This document shows positions 34,975 through 44,659 of a stretch of 64,000 nucleotides of DNA, piece after piece. The stretch lies in assembly GCA_016208305.1 (NCBI GenBank), contig JACQYI010000071.1, forward strand, positions 225,977 through 289,976, read 5' to 3'. The stretch's first letter is position 1. Each line of letters opens with the position of its first letter. The notes below the pieces were generated by a model. That model made no database searches, was not told where the DNA came from, and saw only the letters and a program-made list of their open reading frames with translations. The stretch comes from Oscillatoriophycideae cyanobacterium NC_groundwater_1537_Pr4_S-0.65um_50_18 (lineage in GTDB: Bacteria > Cyanobacteriota > Cyanobacteriia > Elainellales > Elainellaceae). The translations under genes and the position numbers were made by a program.

Positions 34975-35223
34975 ATGACTCGCCCTCCTCGCAATCTCAA
35001 ATCTCAAGATGGCTATCACGTTACCGTGCGCTGCAACAACCGAGAATTTCGTGTAACGCGATCGGAATGCCGGGAAGTCTTTCTATAAGTTAGCCCAGGA
35101 CAAAAATCTCTCTGGGAAGAGTGGGATGTCCCAGAGGGGGAAATTCGTAAGGTGGCTGAAAAATTTGTGATGGCGAATTGCTTTGATCCTCAGTTTGCCA
35201 GCCTGAGATTTGAAAAACCTTAG
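34975..35223 (+). pseudogene. Remnant of an IS200/REP-type (Y1) transposase
   Basis: ATG 34975 opens MTRPPRNLKSQDGYHVTVRC, then NNREFRVTRSECREVFL and a TAA at 35086. This is the N-terminus of REP-associated Y1 tyrosine transposases, including the HVTxRCNNREF block, but the HUH motif and catalytic Tyr are gone. In the same frame after the stop come 44 codons (SPGQKSLWEEWDVPEGEIRK and following) that I do not recognise. It appears to be an internally deleted or fused relic. Confidence 0.65.
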
Positions 35224-35313
35224 AGAGAAAAAAGTAGGCAGTGCCAGGTATCGAATGGCTGAAAGGCAGGGTTTTATGTAGAAAAAAGCGCTGTTACAAA
35301 TCTTAAGAAACGT

Positions 35314-36297
35314 CTAGAACTGGCTCGTGCTACAGACTACAAGTCTCTGCGCGAGAGAAGAGAAACCAAACCATAAGCTAACACCGTACAACCCCAACGT
35401 GACTAGCTTAGGTAATTCTCCAGTGAGAGATTTTCTCTGGTCAAAGGTGAGTTGTGAGTAGTTCATCCATTTTCCATGGTTGCGCCATCCAATGCGATAG
35501 CCAAACTTTTCCCAATCGTCATTAGGTTTCATTGGGCTTCCGCATTCTTTCCAAATTTTCTTCTGGACGCTGAAGCCAAATTTACCGTCGCTATACTTCA
35601 CCCAGAGTTGATCGATCGTGCGGAGGTCAGTACAGGGAAACTGCTCAATATCTTCCTCTCGCAACCAGCCTTCTTCCTGTCGCCCCATGACTTCGCACAT
35701 CCGCTCTGCCGTTTCCTGATCTGCCTCTTTCCACTTGCCTGCCTTCAGCAGATCTCGTAATGGTTTGTAGTCGATGCCGCGATCGGATTTCACTTCCGCC
35801 GCTTCCTGCTCAGCCTGTTTTTTGTCTATTAGCTGATCTACCGTTTCTCGGATTTTTTGAGCCACGATCGTGAATGCATCATCTGGATCTGCCCAGTTCT
35901 TAATGGGTTTGGCATGAGTGGGGAGAACATTTAACTTACTGAAGGGCACATGGGGATGATTCCAATCGCATGAGCTGAGAATGATAGGAATCACTCGCGC
36001 TGTTCCCTCGTCGTGCCGTGCGATCGCCCGCTTCAGCTCTGTGCCGTAGCAGTATTTAGAAGCAATAAAGTTGCGACTCACCAAGAGCAAAATAATATCT
36101 GCCGTATTGAGTTTGTTGAGGATGGCTGGCTCCCACTCTGTCCCCGCTTCCAGCTCAAGATCGTGCCAAGTCTGAATTCTGTTTGCTTCTCTTAAAGCAG
36201 CGAGATGATCTTCTAACGCATTCCGCATATCCAGATCTTTGCGCGAATAAGAGTAAAAGAGCTTGATGATTTCCTCTGACACCAACTCCTCCGGCAA
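35314..36297 (-). CDS. TIR-GUN4 fusion protein
   Basis: Residues 10-150 are a TIR domain: KLFYSYSRKD is box 1, EWEPAILNKLNTADIILLLVS the central part, and YCYGTEL holds the putative catalytic Glu87 of NAD-cleaving TIRs, so NADase activity is possible. Residues 174-320 are a GUN4 domain: YKPLRDLLKAGKWKEADQET, REEDIEQFPCTDLRTIDQLW, KFGFSVQKKIW and the C-terminal FSSLAQRL are family signatures. GUN4 domains bind porphyrins or bilins and stimulate Mg-chelatase; cyanobacteria also use them as modules on other proteins. A Glu/Ala-rich linker joins the two. No membrane helix. The neighbourhood is accessory (repeats, dead endonuclease and transposase genes, Uma2), so a sensing or defence role is plausible but unproven. 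Confidence 0.9.
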   Translation of the reverse strand: MPEELVSEEIIKLFYSYSRKDLDMRNALEDHLAALREANRIQTWHDLELEAGTEWEPAILNKLNTADIILLLVSRNFIASKYCYGTELKRAIARHDEGTARVIPIILSSCDWNHPHVPFSKLNVLPTHAKPIKNWADPDDAFTIVAQKIRETVDQLIDKKQAEQEAAEVKSDRGIDYKPLRDLLKAGKWKEADQETAERMCEVMGRQEEGWLREEDIEQFPCTDLRTIDQLWVKYSDGKFGFSVQKKIWKECGSPMKPNDDWEKFGYRIGWRNHGKWMNYSQLTFDQRKSLTGELPKLVTLGLYGVSLWFGFSSLAQRLVVCSTSQF

Positions 36298-36406
36298 GGT
36301 CTGAATAGGGCTTGCGATCGATTATATCCTTGTAATTTCTTCAGGCTCTAGACCTCGGAGGTTTTCAAAACCGAGGTCTGTTGCGAAGGGGCGATCGCGC
36401 CAACCG

Positions 36407-36556
36407 TCAATCTGGATCAAAACAAACAATCACATCTTCAGGTGCGCCGATCAGCCGTCCCAATCTCTGACGGTAATGTTCTGCTTCGTTGCGAGTATTA
36501 AAGCGATCGATAAATTTACGCCCTCCGCTGGGCGTGTATAACCAAATTGACCACAT
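36407..36556 (-). CDS. Small conserved-type protein (49 residues)
   Basis: ATG 36556 has AAGGAGC seven bases upstream, a near-ideal ribosome binding site. The protein starts MWSIWLYTPSGGRKFIDRF, then NTRNEAEHYRQRLGRLIG and ends VIVCFDPD. The beta-hairpin plus helix layout suggests a tiny alpha/beta domain. Similar short proteins occur in cyanobacteria, but I know of no function. Divergent from the gene at 36694. Confidence 0.65.
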   Translation of the reverse strand: MWSIWLYTPSGGRKFIDRFNTRNEAEHYRQRLGRLIGAPEDVIVCFDPD

Positions 36557-36693
36557 GGGTAATGCTCCTTGTAGAAATTCTGAACGGGTTGCAAACCGTT
36601 TAATGCATCAGATCCTACAATATGATTAATACTAATGCAATATGCATCACACTACATCAGTTAAACTCAATGCAGGATTCTGAGGGTAAGCTT

Positions 36694-36903
36694 ATGGAGA
36701 GTTTTGAAAGGCAGAGTAGAGCGGTGGCCGATCGGGTAACGGTTGATATTGAAGGATTGCGAGATGAGATTGAGACTGCATACGCAAGCAATCCACTCTG
36801 GGCTGAACTTTCGCTCTCCCAAAAATTGCGGCGATTGATTTCTGAGCGTTTAGAGGAGTTGAAGCAAGACTCAAGCGCTAAGAAGCAAGAGGGCAAGCCG
36901 TAG
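36694..36903 (+). CDS. Small hypothetical protein (69 residues), antitoxin-like size
   Basis: I place the start at ATG 36694 because GAGGG lies seven bases upstream; the frame is open back to ATG 36622 but those residues look like leader. The protein is highly charged and helical (VTVDIEGLRDEIETAYASNP, WAELSLSQKLRRLISERLEE). It resembles small cyanobacterial proteins with the NPLWxELSLSxKxRRLI pattern. Two ATGCATCA copies in the leader (36603, 36642) might be operator half-sites. No toxin-like partner adjoins it. Confidence 0.6.
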   Translation: MESFERQSRAVADRVTVDIEGLRDEIETAYASNPLWAELSLSQKLRRLISERLEELKQDSSAKKQEGKP

Positions 36904-37015
36904 ACTGCATGAGGCAAATGCTTTTGAGATGATGGGTTAAATCATCGTGCCTCAGGCTGTGCTGAAATCAGCAAATGCAGGAAATTGAGCATTGGACGTT
37001 GAAGAAGCGATCGTT

Positions 37016-37615
37016 CTAGATCTCTGTCTCAAAAATCTGCCCAGCCGTTAACTTTAATTCCGTGAATTCGATCGAGGCGATCGCTCCCTCTCCACTGAAT
37101 ACGCCAATTTCCCGGTAGTCTTTGCCCTCTAAAGCCAACACCATCACCGTCTGAGCAACCGGATCAAGCAGCCAATATTCGGGAACGCCGATCGCCGCAT
37201 ATTGCGATCGTTTGTGGAGGGAATCTCGATCGCGGTTGGTTTTACCAGGGCTGACCACTTCGGCAATCAGGCGTGGGGGCGGCATATCCAGCGTAATGGT
37301 GAGTCGCTTTTGGGTAAGCTGCAAATGTTCTTGGCGCAACACCACCAGATCAGGAAATCGGTTAGCAGAGTCTTTGGGTTGAAGAATAGGAACTTGAATT
37401 TCACAGCCTAAAACGACCACTAACCTGGGCGAAATGATGCCGCTGTTGGCTAAGAAGAGAAAGAGGGCACGCCCTATCCAGCTATTTAGCTCTGATTCGG
37501 GTGGCAATTCAACTAGCTCCCCATTGATTAATTCACAGCGCCTTTCCCTGTCCATGTCGTTGCTATAGGACAAATACGCCTCAAAGGTCGGGAATTTTGC
37601 CTGGGCTTGAGTCAT
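37016..37615 (-). CDS. Uma2 family endonuclease (DUF820)
   Basis: A 199-residue PD-(D/E)xK-fold protein: FEAYLSYSNDMDRERRCELINGELV at the N-terminus, the core Asp in NRFPDLVVL, and Glu in RLIAEVVSPG, followed by RSQYAAIGVPEYWLLDP, which is diagnostic. The family is greatly expanded in cyanobacteria and predicted to be nucleases; the role is unknown, and many are thought to be mobile. It stands alone with no accompanying gene on its strand. Confidence 0.9.
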   Translation of the reverse strand: MTQAQAKFPTFEAYLSYSNDMDRERRCELINGELVELPPESELNSWIGRALFLFLANSGIISPRLVVVLGCEIQVPILQPKDSANRFPDLVVLRQEHLQLTQKRLTITLDMPPPRLIAEVVSPGKTNRDRDSLHKRSQYAAIGVPEYWLLDPVAQTVMVLALEGKDYREIGVFSGEGAIASIEFTELKLTAGQIFETEI

Positions 37616-37768
37616 GGTACTTTCTCGACGGTCGTTGTTTTGATCTTAGGCGTTTTCTAATAAAAAACTTGGGTGCCCTCTTCAATTGCCAGGTTATACC
37701 CTCACCAAGATGGAATTGGATCTATTTCTTTTTAGGGTTGAATAGGTCACTAAGAATGGTAGATTTAG

Positions 37769-38956
<1,188 letters not shown>

Positions 38957-38977
38957 TTGCGGATTGGAGAGATCAGA

Positions 38978-39307
38978 GTGAACTGCCGCTTCTGGATTCT
39001 TCTACTTTGTGTGATGTTACCTGGTGCGGCCTTGGGCGGTAGCAGCGCCTTTTATCTATTTCCCGATTGGTCAGCTTTGTCGGCTAGCCATCAAAACTAT
39101 CAAAAGCTGGCACAAGATCCGAATTCGACCTTACGTGACTTGGCGATCGCTGAAGCGGCTGAAAACCGTCACCGCCTCAACTGTTTTGCAGAGGGGATTG
39201 GCGTTTTGCTGGGGGGCATCATCTTGTCCATTGGGGTTCACGGCGTCTGCACTTTGCCACACCCTGCATCCCAACCTGCGCCAGACCGATCGCCCAGGAA
39301 TCTCTAG
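38978..39307 (+). CDS. Small two-helix membrane protein between sqdB and sqdX
   Basis: About 109 residues. An N-terminal hydrophobic helix (FWILLLCVMLPGAALGG), a soluble loop with a helix (ASHQNYQKLAQ and LAIAEAAENRHRL), and a second membrane helix (GIGVLLGGIILSIGVHG). GTG 38978 has GGAGAG six bases upstream; a TTG directly after the sqdB stop is the alternative. It sits 21 bases after sqdB and 24 before sqdX, so all three are likely one transcript, which hints at a role in SQDG synthesis or in anchoring SqdX. No known family. Confidence 0.75.
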   Translation: MNCRFWILLLCVMLPGAALGGSSAFYLFPDWSALSASHQNYQKLAQDPNSTLRDLAIAEAAENRHRLNCFAEGIGVLLGGIILSIGVHGVCTLPHPASQPAPDRSPRNL

Positions 39308-39331
39308 AAACCTTAGGAATCGCTCCGACCT

Positions 39332-40465
39332 ATGCGAATTGCCCTCTTTACTGAAACTTTTCTGCCCAAGGTTGATGGCATTGTGACGCGGCTCAGCCAC
39401 TCGGTCGATCATCTTCAGCGCTTGGGCGATCAGGTGCTGGTGTTTTCGCCAGATGGTGGCTTGCGCGAATACAAAGGCGCAAAAATCTACGGCGTGCCGG
39501 GGTTTCCATTGCCGCTATATCCAGAGCTAAAGCTGGCGCTGCCTCGTCCCTCAATGCGGCAGGCGCTTGAGGAGTTTAAGCCTGATCTGATTCACTTGGT
39601 CAATCCGGCAGTGCTGGGGCTGGGGGGGCTGTATTACGCCAAATCTCTGGATGTGCCGCTAGTCGCCTCTTATCATACGCACTTGCCCAAGTATCTAGAG
39701 CATTACGGCTTAGGCATGCTGGAAGGTGTGATGTGGGAATTGCTCAAGGCAGTTCACAATCAGGCGCAGGTCAATCTCTGTACCTCTACGGCAATGCGGC
39801 AAGCGCTGACCGAACACGGCATTGAGCGGGTCAAGGTCTGGCAGCGCGGCGTCGATACCGAACTCTTTCAACCAGAATTGGCGAGTTTAGAGATGCGATC
39901 GCGCTTGACGCAAGGCAATCCCGACAGTCCGCTATTGCTCTATGTCGGTCGGCTATCGGCTGAGAAGGAGATCGATCGGATTAAGCCCGTGTTAGAGGCC
40001 ATTCCCAACGCTCGGCTGGCGCTAGTGGGCGACGGCCCTTATCGAGCTGAGCTAGAAAAGCATTTTGCAGACACCCCCACCCACTTTGTGGGCTACCTGA
40101 CGGGCAAAGATTTGGGAGCGGCTTTTGCGTCTGCGGATGCCTTCATTTTCCCTTCTCGCACCGAAACCCTCGGCCTGGTTCTGCTAGAGGCGATGGCTGC
40201 TGGATGTCCTGTGATTGCTGCAAATGCGGGCGGCATTCCCGATATCGTCACGGATGGCGTTAATGGCTACCTGTTTGATCCGATGGATGAGCAAGGGGCG
40301 ATCGTGGCGACGCGGCGACTTTTGGCCAACCCCCAAGAACGGGAAACCCTGCGAACCCACGCCCGTCAAGAGGCAGAGCGCTGGGGCTGGGCGGCGGCAA
40401 CGCGACAACTCCAGGATTTTTATCGATCGGTATTGGCTGCCCAGTCTTTTGCCTCAGCAGCCTAG
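39332..40465 (+). CDS. sqdX: Sulfoquinovosyltransferase SqdX
   Basis: A GT4-family, GT-B-fold glycosyltransferase of 377 residues that transfers sulfoquinovose from UDP-sulfoquinovose to diacylglycerol, the last step of SQDG synthesis. The acceptor-side N-terminus is ALFTETFLPKVDGIVTRL; the donor side has YVGRLSAEKEID, VGDGPYR and the E-x7-E-type motif TETLGLVLLEAMAAG. Its position next to sqdB settles the assignment among GT4 enzymes. The gene ends before a convergent J-domain gene. Confidence 0.95.
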   Translation: MRIALFTETFLPKVDGIVTRLSHSVDHLQRLGDQVLVFSPDGGLREYKGAKIYGVPGFPLPLYPELKLALPRPSMRQALEEFKPDLIHLVNPAVLGLGGLYYAKSLDVPLVASYHTHLPKYLEHYGLGMLEGVMWELLKAVHNQAQVNLCTSTAMRQALTEHGIERVKVWQRGVDTELFQPELASLEMRSRLTQGNPDSPLLLYVGRLSAEKEIDRIKPVLEAIPNARLALVGDGPYRAELEKHFADTPTHFVGYLTGKDLGAAFASADAFIFPSRTETLGLVLLEAMAAGCPVIAANAGGIPDIVTDGVNGYLFDPMDEQGAIVATRRLLANPQERETLRTHARQEAERWGWAAATRQLQDFYRSVLAAQSFASAA

Positions 40466-40486
40466 AATCTGGAGCCTAGAATCTGG

Positions 40487-40536
40487 CAAGTCTGATGGAT
40501 AGGCTGCTCGATAAGATGCCCCACCTATCAGACTTG
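40487..40536. terminator. Possible bidirectional terminator between convergent genes
   Basis: A 10-bp stem CAAGTCTGAT/ATCAGACTTG with a 30-base loop lies between sqdX and the J-domain gene. A 12-base direct repeat CCTAGAATCTGG precedes it. Confidence 0.4.
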
Positions 40537-41457
40537 TCATGCGTGAACTGCGCCATCTGGCATAGTTGCGCCCTTGAGCAGGGTGCCCGTGAGCTTCACC
40601 ATGAGGCGATCGCCCACCATCACTTTGGCTCCTTTGAGGTTGGCACCGCTCAGGTCTGCCCCGCTCAGGTCGGCTCCAATCAGGTTAGCGCCTTGCAGGT
40701 TGGCGTTGCTCAAATCTGCTTGCAGCAAGTTCGCCCGAAACAAGTTGGCGTTTGACAAATTTGCTCCTGCTAAATTGACTCTGTGCAAGAAAGCATCGCT
40801 GAGGTTGGCGTTGCTCAAATCTGCCTGACTGAGATTTCGCCCTGATAGGTCTTTTTCTCGCAGGTCAACGCCGCTCAGGTTAGCTCCGGTTAAATCTGCG
40901 GGAGATTTTCGGGTTGAAGGCGGACGCTGCGGCTCAGGCGGTTTTTGTGATCCGGCCTGAGATCCGGGTGCAGAAGAGTAGGTGGACTGCTGCTGCTGCG
41001 AGGGCTGATAGTAGTGATAGCGAGGCGGTACCGTGTGCGGCGGCGTGTAGGACTGTGAAGTATGGGGCTGCGAGGTGTGAGCCTGAGAATTTGAGGCGTG
41101 AGACTGAGAATTATAAGACTGAGAGTTGTAGGACTGGGAGTTATAAGACTGTGAGTTGTAAGACTGGGAGCTAGAGCGTGAATAGGGGCTGGATGCCGCA
41201 GGCTTGGCAGGTGGCTTAGCCGCAGGACGCGAGGGCGGGGTAGCTTTGGCGCTGCTACGCTGCGATCGCAGATGCTCCCGCGCTAGGTTTAACTCTTTGA
41301 GCTTTTCCTGAGCTTTTTCCTGTAAGCGCACGTTGTCCTTGGGCATGCGATCGGGATGCCAAATAAACGCCAAGTCTCGATAGGCTTGGTTAACTTCCTC
41401 AAGAGAAGCACCTGGCTCTAATCCTAAAACTGTGTAGTAGCGCTCCAGATCACTCAT
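40537..41457 (-). CDS. J-domain protein with pentapeptide repeats
   Basis: Residues 1-70 are a J domain (YYTVLGLEPGASLEEVNQAY, HPD at residues 34-36), which should stimulate a DnaK ATPase. Residues about 75-185 are low complexity with five SQSYN-type units encoded by a 15-base DNA repeat, then Gln/Tyr/Pro-rich. Residues about 185-290 are about 20 pentapeptide repeats (A(D/N)LSxAxL), forming a right-handed beta helix. The combination suggests a co-chaperone that presents a beta-helical docking surface. It is 306 residues, with no signal peptide. Confidence 0.92.
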   Translation of the reverse strand: MSDLERYYTVLGLEPGASLEEVNQAYRDLAFIWHPDRMPKDNVRLQEKAQEKLKELNLAREHLRSQRSSAKATPPSRPAAKPPAKPAASSPYSRSSSQSYNSQSYNSQSYNSQSYNSQSHASNSQAHTSQPHTSQSYTPPHTVPPRYHYYQPSQQQQSTYSSAPGSQAGSQKPPEPQRPPSTRKSPADLTGANLSGVDLREKDLSGRNLSQADLSNANLSDAFLHRVNLAGANLSNANLFRANLLQADLSNANLQGANLIGADLSGADLSGANLKGAKVMVGDRLMVKLTGTLLKGATMPDGAVHA

Positions 41458-41827
41458 TTAGTAAAGGCATCTAGGGTGGATAGCTGACTGACAACCAACT
41501 CCTTCATGCTACAGGCAGAAAGTAAGAGATGGGGAGGCAGAAAGCATTAAGATACTTATGCTCTGGGAAAAACGCGCCTCTCCGGGAGAAGCGAACAGTC
41601 GCAAATCCAGTCTCAGCGTGATGAAATCCTGACATAAAATATAGCGCAGTAGGCGACCGGATAGCTTGCCGAAAGTCTCTTCTGAACTGAGTTTAGAGCG
41701 ATCGCTCCTTGCTTTTGGCGATCGCTACATCCTAGACAGAACGGTCGTTGCAGAACTAGACTGGAGTATTAAAATATTTGTGCAAATAGATACAATTTAA
41801 TCCCCTCTGCCTACCTCTTCTACTTCT
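41458..41827. other. 370-base divergent intergenic region
   Basis: Separates the J-domain gene from the acetolactate synthase gene. No coding frame or attenuator-like leader peptide seen. TACAAT at 41791-41796 could be a -10 element for the right-hand gene, without a clear -35. Confidence 0.35.
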
Positions 41828-43777
41828 ATGCGTAAAGTCTTTTCCGCGCCTGCCCAAACTCGTGCGCTGACTCAGAATAGCCCATCCATCCAGAATGGCT
41901 CAGCGGCTCAGGTAGCTTCAACGACTCAAAATGGCTCGCTTCCTCATACTGTAAGTCCCATTCGGGCAACGGGTGCCTTTGCCCTGATGGACAGCCTGCG
42001 GCGGCAGGGGGTGAAGCATATTTTTGGCTATCCCGGCGGAGCGATCCTGCCGATTTATGATGAAATCTATCGGTCAGAGGCGGCAGGCCATGTCAAGCAC
42101 ATCCTGGTACGACATGAACAGGGTGCGGCTCATGCGGCAGATGGCTACGCTCGCGCTACAGGAAAAGTAGGGGTGTGTTTTGCCACCTCTGGGCCAGGAG
42201 CCACCAATCTGGTGACGGGCATCGCCACAGCTCAAATGGACTCGATTCCTATGGTGGTGATTACGGGGCAGGTGCCCTTGGCGGCGATCGGCAGCGATGC
42301 CTTTCAGGAAACGGATATTTACGGCATCACCCTGCCGATCGTCAAACATTCCTATGTGGTGCGTGATCCGGCTGACATGGCGCGAATTGTGGCCGAGGCG
42401 TTTCACATTGCTAGCTCCGGTCGTCCTGGCCCTGTACTGATTGACATTCCCAAAGATGTGGGTCTGGGAGAATGTGATTATGTGCCCGTAGAGCCAGGAA
42501 CCGTAAAGCTACCAGGATATCGCCCAACGGTGAAGGGCAACCCTCGGCAGTTGGTACAGGCGCTCAAGCTGATTCGTCAGGCTCAGCGTCCGCTGCTGTA
42601 TGTAGGGGGCGGTGCCATCTCAGCCGATGCCCATGCCGAAGTCAAAGAGCTGGCAGAGCGCTATCAGATTCCCGTCACCACGACGCTGATGGGGATTGGC
42701 GCATTTGATGAGCATCACCCCCTCTCGGTGGGTATGTTGGGTATGCATGGTACGGCCTATGCCAACTTTGCCGTGACTGAATGCGATCTGCTGATTGCGG
42801 TTGGTGCCAGGTTTGACGATCGCGTTACAGGCAAGCTAGATGAATTTGCGGCTCATGCCAAAGTTATTCACATCGACATTGACCCGGCTGAAGTGGGCAA
42901 AAATCGCATTCCTGAAGTGCCGATCGTGGGCGATGTGCGGCAGGTATTGATCGAGATGCTGAAGCGCGATCGAGAAGCCCACAAGTCAGCCAATCCCGAA
43001 CAAACGCAGGGGTGGTTGCGTCGGATCGATCGCTGGAAGCATGACTACCCAATGGTTGCTCCCATTTACCCCGATGAACTCTCTCCTCAGGAAGTTATCT
43101 CTGAGGTGGGTCGTCAGGCTCCTCATGCCTACTACACCACAGATGTAGGGCAGCACCAAATGTGGGCCGCGCAGTTCCTCAAAAATGGCCCCCGTCGCTG
43201 GATTTCGAGTGCCGGACTGGGCACGATGGGCTACGGTATGCCTGCCGCTATGGGGGCAAAGGTTGCAGTTCCCGATGAGCAGGTGATCTGCATTAGCGGT
43301 GACTCTAGCTTCCAGATGAACTGCCAGGAGCTAGGCACTTTAGCGCAGTACGGCATTGCCGTTAAAACAGTGATTATCAACAATGGCTGGCAGGGGATGG
43401 TGCGCCAATGGCAGCAAGCCTTCTATGGTGAGCGCTACTCCTCATCGGATATGCAGCCTGGTATGCCTAACTTTGAGCTGTTGGCTCAAGCCTTTGGCGT
43501 GAAGGGCATTGTGGTGCGCAGCCGTGACCAGTTGCAGGAGGCGATCGCCACAATGCTGGCGCATGATGGCCCTGTGCTGATGGATGTGCGCGTCAAGCGA
43601 GACGAAAACTGCTACCCCATGGTGGCTCCTGGCAAGAGCAATGCCCAAATGGTGGGTTTGCCTCAGCCGCCTGAGTTAACCCATGAGCAGCAGCTTGAAG
43701 TCTTGGTCTGCAGCAATTGCAGCGCAGAAAATGCGGCGACTCACAAGTTCTGCCCAGAGTGCGGCACTAAGCTGTAG
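41828..43777 (+). CDS. ilvB: Acetolactate synthase large subunit with C-terminal zinc ribbon
   Basis: Catalyses the first common step of branched-chain amino acid synthesis, joining two pyruvates, or pyruvate and 2-oxobutyrate, with ThDP, FAD and Mg2+. Glu97 in [18 protein letters not shown] activates ThDP. The Mg-ThDP motif is [12 protein letters not shown] to [11 protein letters not shown], and the FAD region includes GMHGTAYAN and GARFDDR. The protein is 649 residues because of a 45-residue Ser/Asn-rich N-terminal extension and a C-terminal tail [20 protein letters not shown], whose Cys628, Cys631, Cys642 and Cys645 form a C4 zinc ribbon. The ribbon is not part of the standard catalytic fold. 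The small subunit gene is not in the window. Confidence 0.95.
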   Translation: MRKVFSAPAQTRALTQNSPSIQNGSAAQVASTTQNGSLPHTVSPIRATGAFALMDSLRRQGVKHIFGYPGGAILPIYDEIYRSEAAGHVKHILVRHEQGAAHAADGYARATGKVGVCFATSGPGATNLVTGIATAQMDSIPMVVITGQVPLAAIGSDAFQETDIYGITLPIVKHSYVVRDPADMARIVAEAFHIASSGRPGPVLIDIPKDVGLGECDYVPVEPGTVKLPGYRPTVKGNPRQLVQALKLIRQAQRPLLYVGGGAISADAHAEVKELAERYQIPVTTTLMGIGAFDEHHPLSVGMLGMHGTAYANFAVTECDLLIAVGARFDDRVTGKLDEFAAHAKVIHIDIDPAEVGKNRIPEVPIVGDVRQVLIEMLKRDREAHKSANPEQTQGWLRRIDRWKHDYPMVAPIYPDELSPQEVISEVGRQAPHAYYTTDVGQHQMWAAQFLKNGPRRWISSAGLGTMGYGMPAAMGAKVAVPDEQVICISGDSSFQMNCQELGTLAQYGIAVKTVIINNGWQGMVRQWQQAFYGERYSSSDMQPGMPNFELLAQAFGVKGIVVRSRDQLQEAIATMLAHDGPVLMDVRVKRDENCYPMVAPGKSNAQMVGLPQPPELTHEQQLEVLVCSNCSAENAATHKFCPECGTKL

Positions 43778-43825
43778 ACCCAAGGATAGGGCAAGGTGCA
43801 GGCGGCTCTAAACCCCTGTGAACCC

Positions 43826-43873
43826 AAAAAAGCGGCATGGAGCGATCGCAAAGGTCATTCCATGCCGCTTTTT
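43826..43873 (+). terminator. Intrinsic terminator of ilvB
   Basis: A 15-bp stem AAAAAGCGGCATGGA/TCCATGCCGCTTTTT with a 17-base loop containing AGCGATCGC; the T-run is part of the stem base. Confidence 0.85.
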
Positions 43874-44043
43874 ATTGACTATGGAGATGAACTTTGTTTT
43901 GGCAAGTGTTCAAGACGCATCCGCTCCAATAAACTGCATATCTGAATAAAGTAAAGCTTATAGATCTAACGGTACCTTTTCTATACCTGTTGACTGTCAC
44001 AAGACTCTCCTATGAGTGACAGATTAGGAGAATAGCCTTCACC

Positions 44044-44169
44044 ATGTCGAGAAGATTGTGTTGGGAACAATCCGTGCGCTTAATAAAATCTTTGAAATAC
44101 CTTATCAGTGGTGATACTTACGATGAAGAAATGCTGAAGTTGCTCCATTCATTGATAGTCCAGGCTTAA
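44044..44169 (+). CDS. Possible 41-residue peptide
   Basis: MSRRLCWEQSVRLIKSLKYL followed by a short acidic-hydrophobic helix ending HSLIVQA. AGGAG lies 13 bases before ATG, which is far. Found in the gap between ilvB and the MITE; no family known, and it could be chance. Confidence 0.25.
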   Translation: MSRRLCWEQSVRLIKSLKYLISGDTYDEEMLKLLHSLIVQA

Positions 44170-44271
44170 GATTTGAGAGCAATCCTTGGAAAACTTCAGA
44201 GAAAACTTCAGGTTGGCATTGTGAACCCCATTCAAGCCCCTAACCTGATTGAGTGTAACGCTATGCGCTTA

Positions 44272-44481
44272 GAGGATGTTTGAAAAGTGGTCGGCTGTGA
44301 TGTTAGGCACCTGTTGATCCCCCCTGCCCCTTGCTCTGCGGAAAGCCGCTTCGCATCTAGAAAAAGGGGGGAAATGAATTCAAAGTCCCCCTTTTGTTGG
44401 CGAAGCCTTCCCGAAGGGTAGGGGGATTTAGGGGGATCTGAAAAGTTTCGCTACCCATAGTTGGACTTTTCAAACATCCTC
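44272..44481. mobile_element. 210-bp MITE with 17-bp terminal inverted repeats and TTA duplication
   Basis: GAGGATGTTTGAAAAGT at 44272-44288 is matched exactly in reverse complement at 44465-44481. TTA flanks both sides (44269-44271 and 44482-44484). No coding capacity. A 3-bp TNA target duplication fits the IS1031/IS5-type group, so it is probably mobilised by such a transposase; none is in the window. Confidence 0.85.
44316..44438. repeat. GATCCCCCT-ended repeat, copy C, nested in the MITE
   Basis: Starts GATCCCCCTGCCCC and ends GGGGGATTTAGGGGGATC. The inner CTAGAAAAAGGGGG is shared with copies A and B at 34.2 and 34.8 kb. The interior otherwise differs and includes GCGAAGCCTTCCCGAAGGG. 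Confidence 0.65.
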
Positions 44482-44505
44482 TTAGATCCAAATGAGTTGT
44501 TTGCT

Positions 44506-44523
44506 GAAAGTCGCGCGGCTTTC
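44506..44523. repeat. Small GCGC-tipped hairpin
   Basis: GAAAGTCGC pairs with GCGGCTTTC with one T-G wobble and no loop spacer; a small member of the GCGC-tipped hairpin set. Confidence 0.45.
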
Positions 44524-44659
44524 AAAAAATAACTTGTCTTAATCTAATGCCGTAGTGCCATAGTTCTCAACAGGCAATGATTCTGATTGTGCAGAAAAAT
44601 CATTCCCTGTTGAGGGCTACCTCTGATTTTTCGTGCCTGTAAACTTACCGCAAAAAGTT

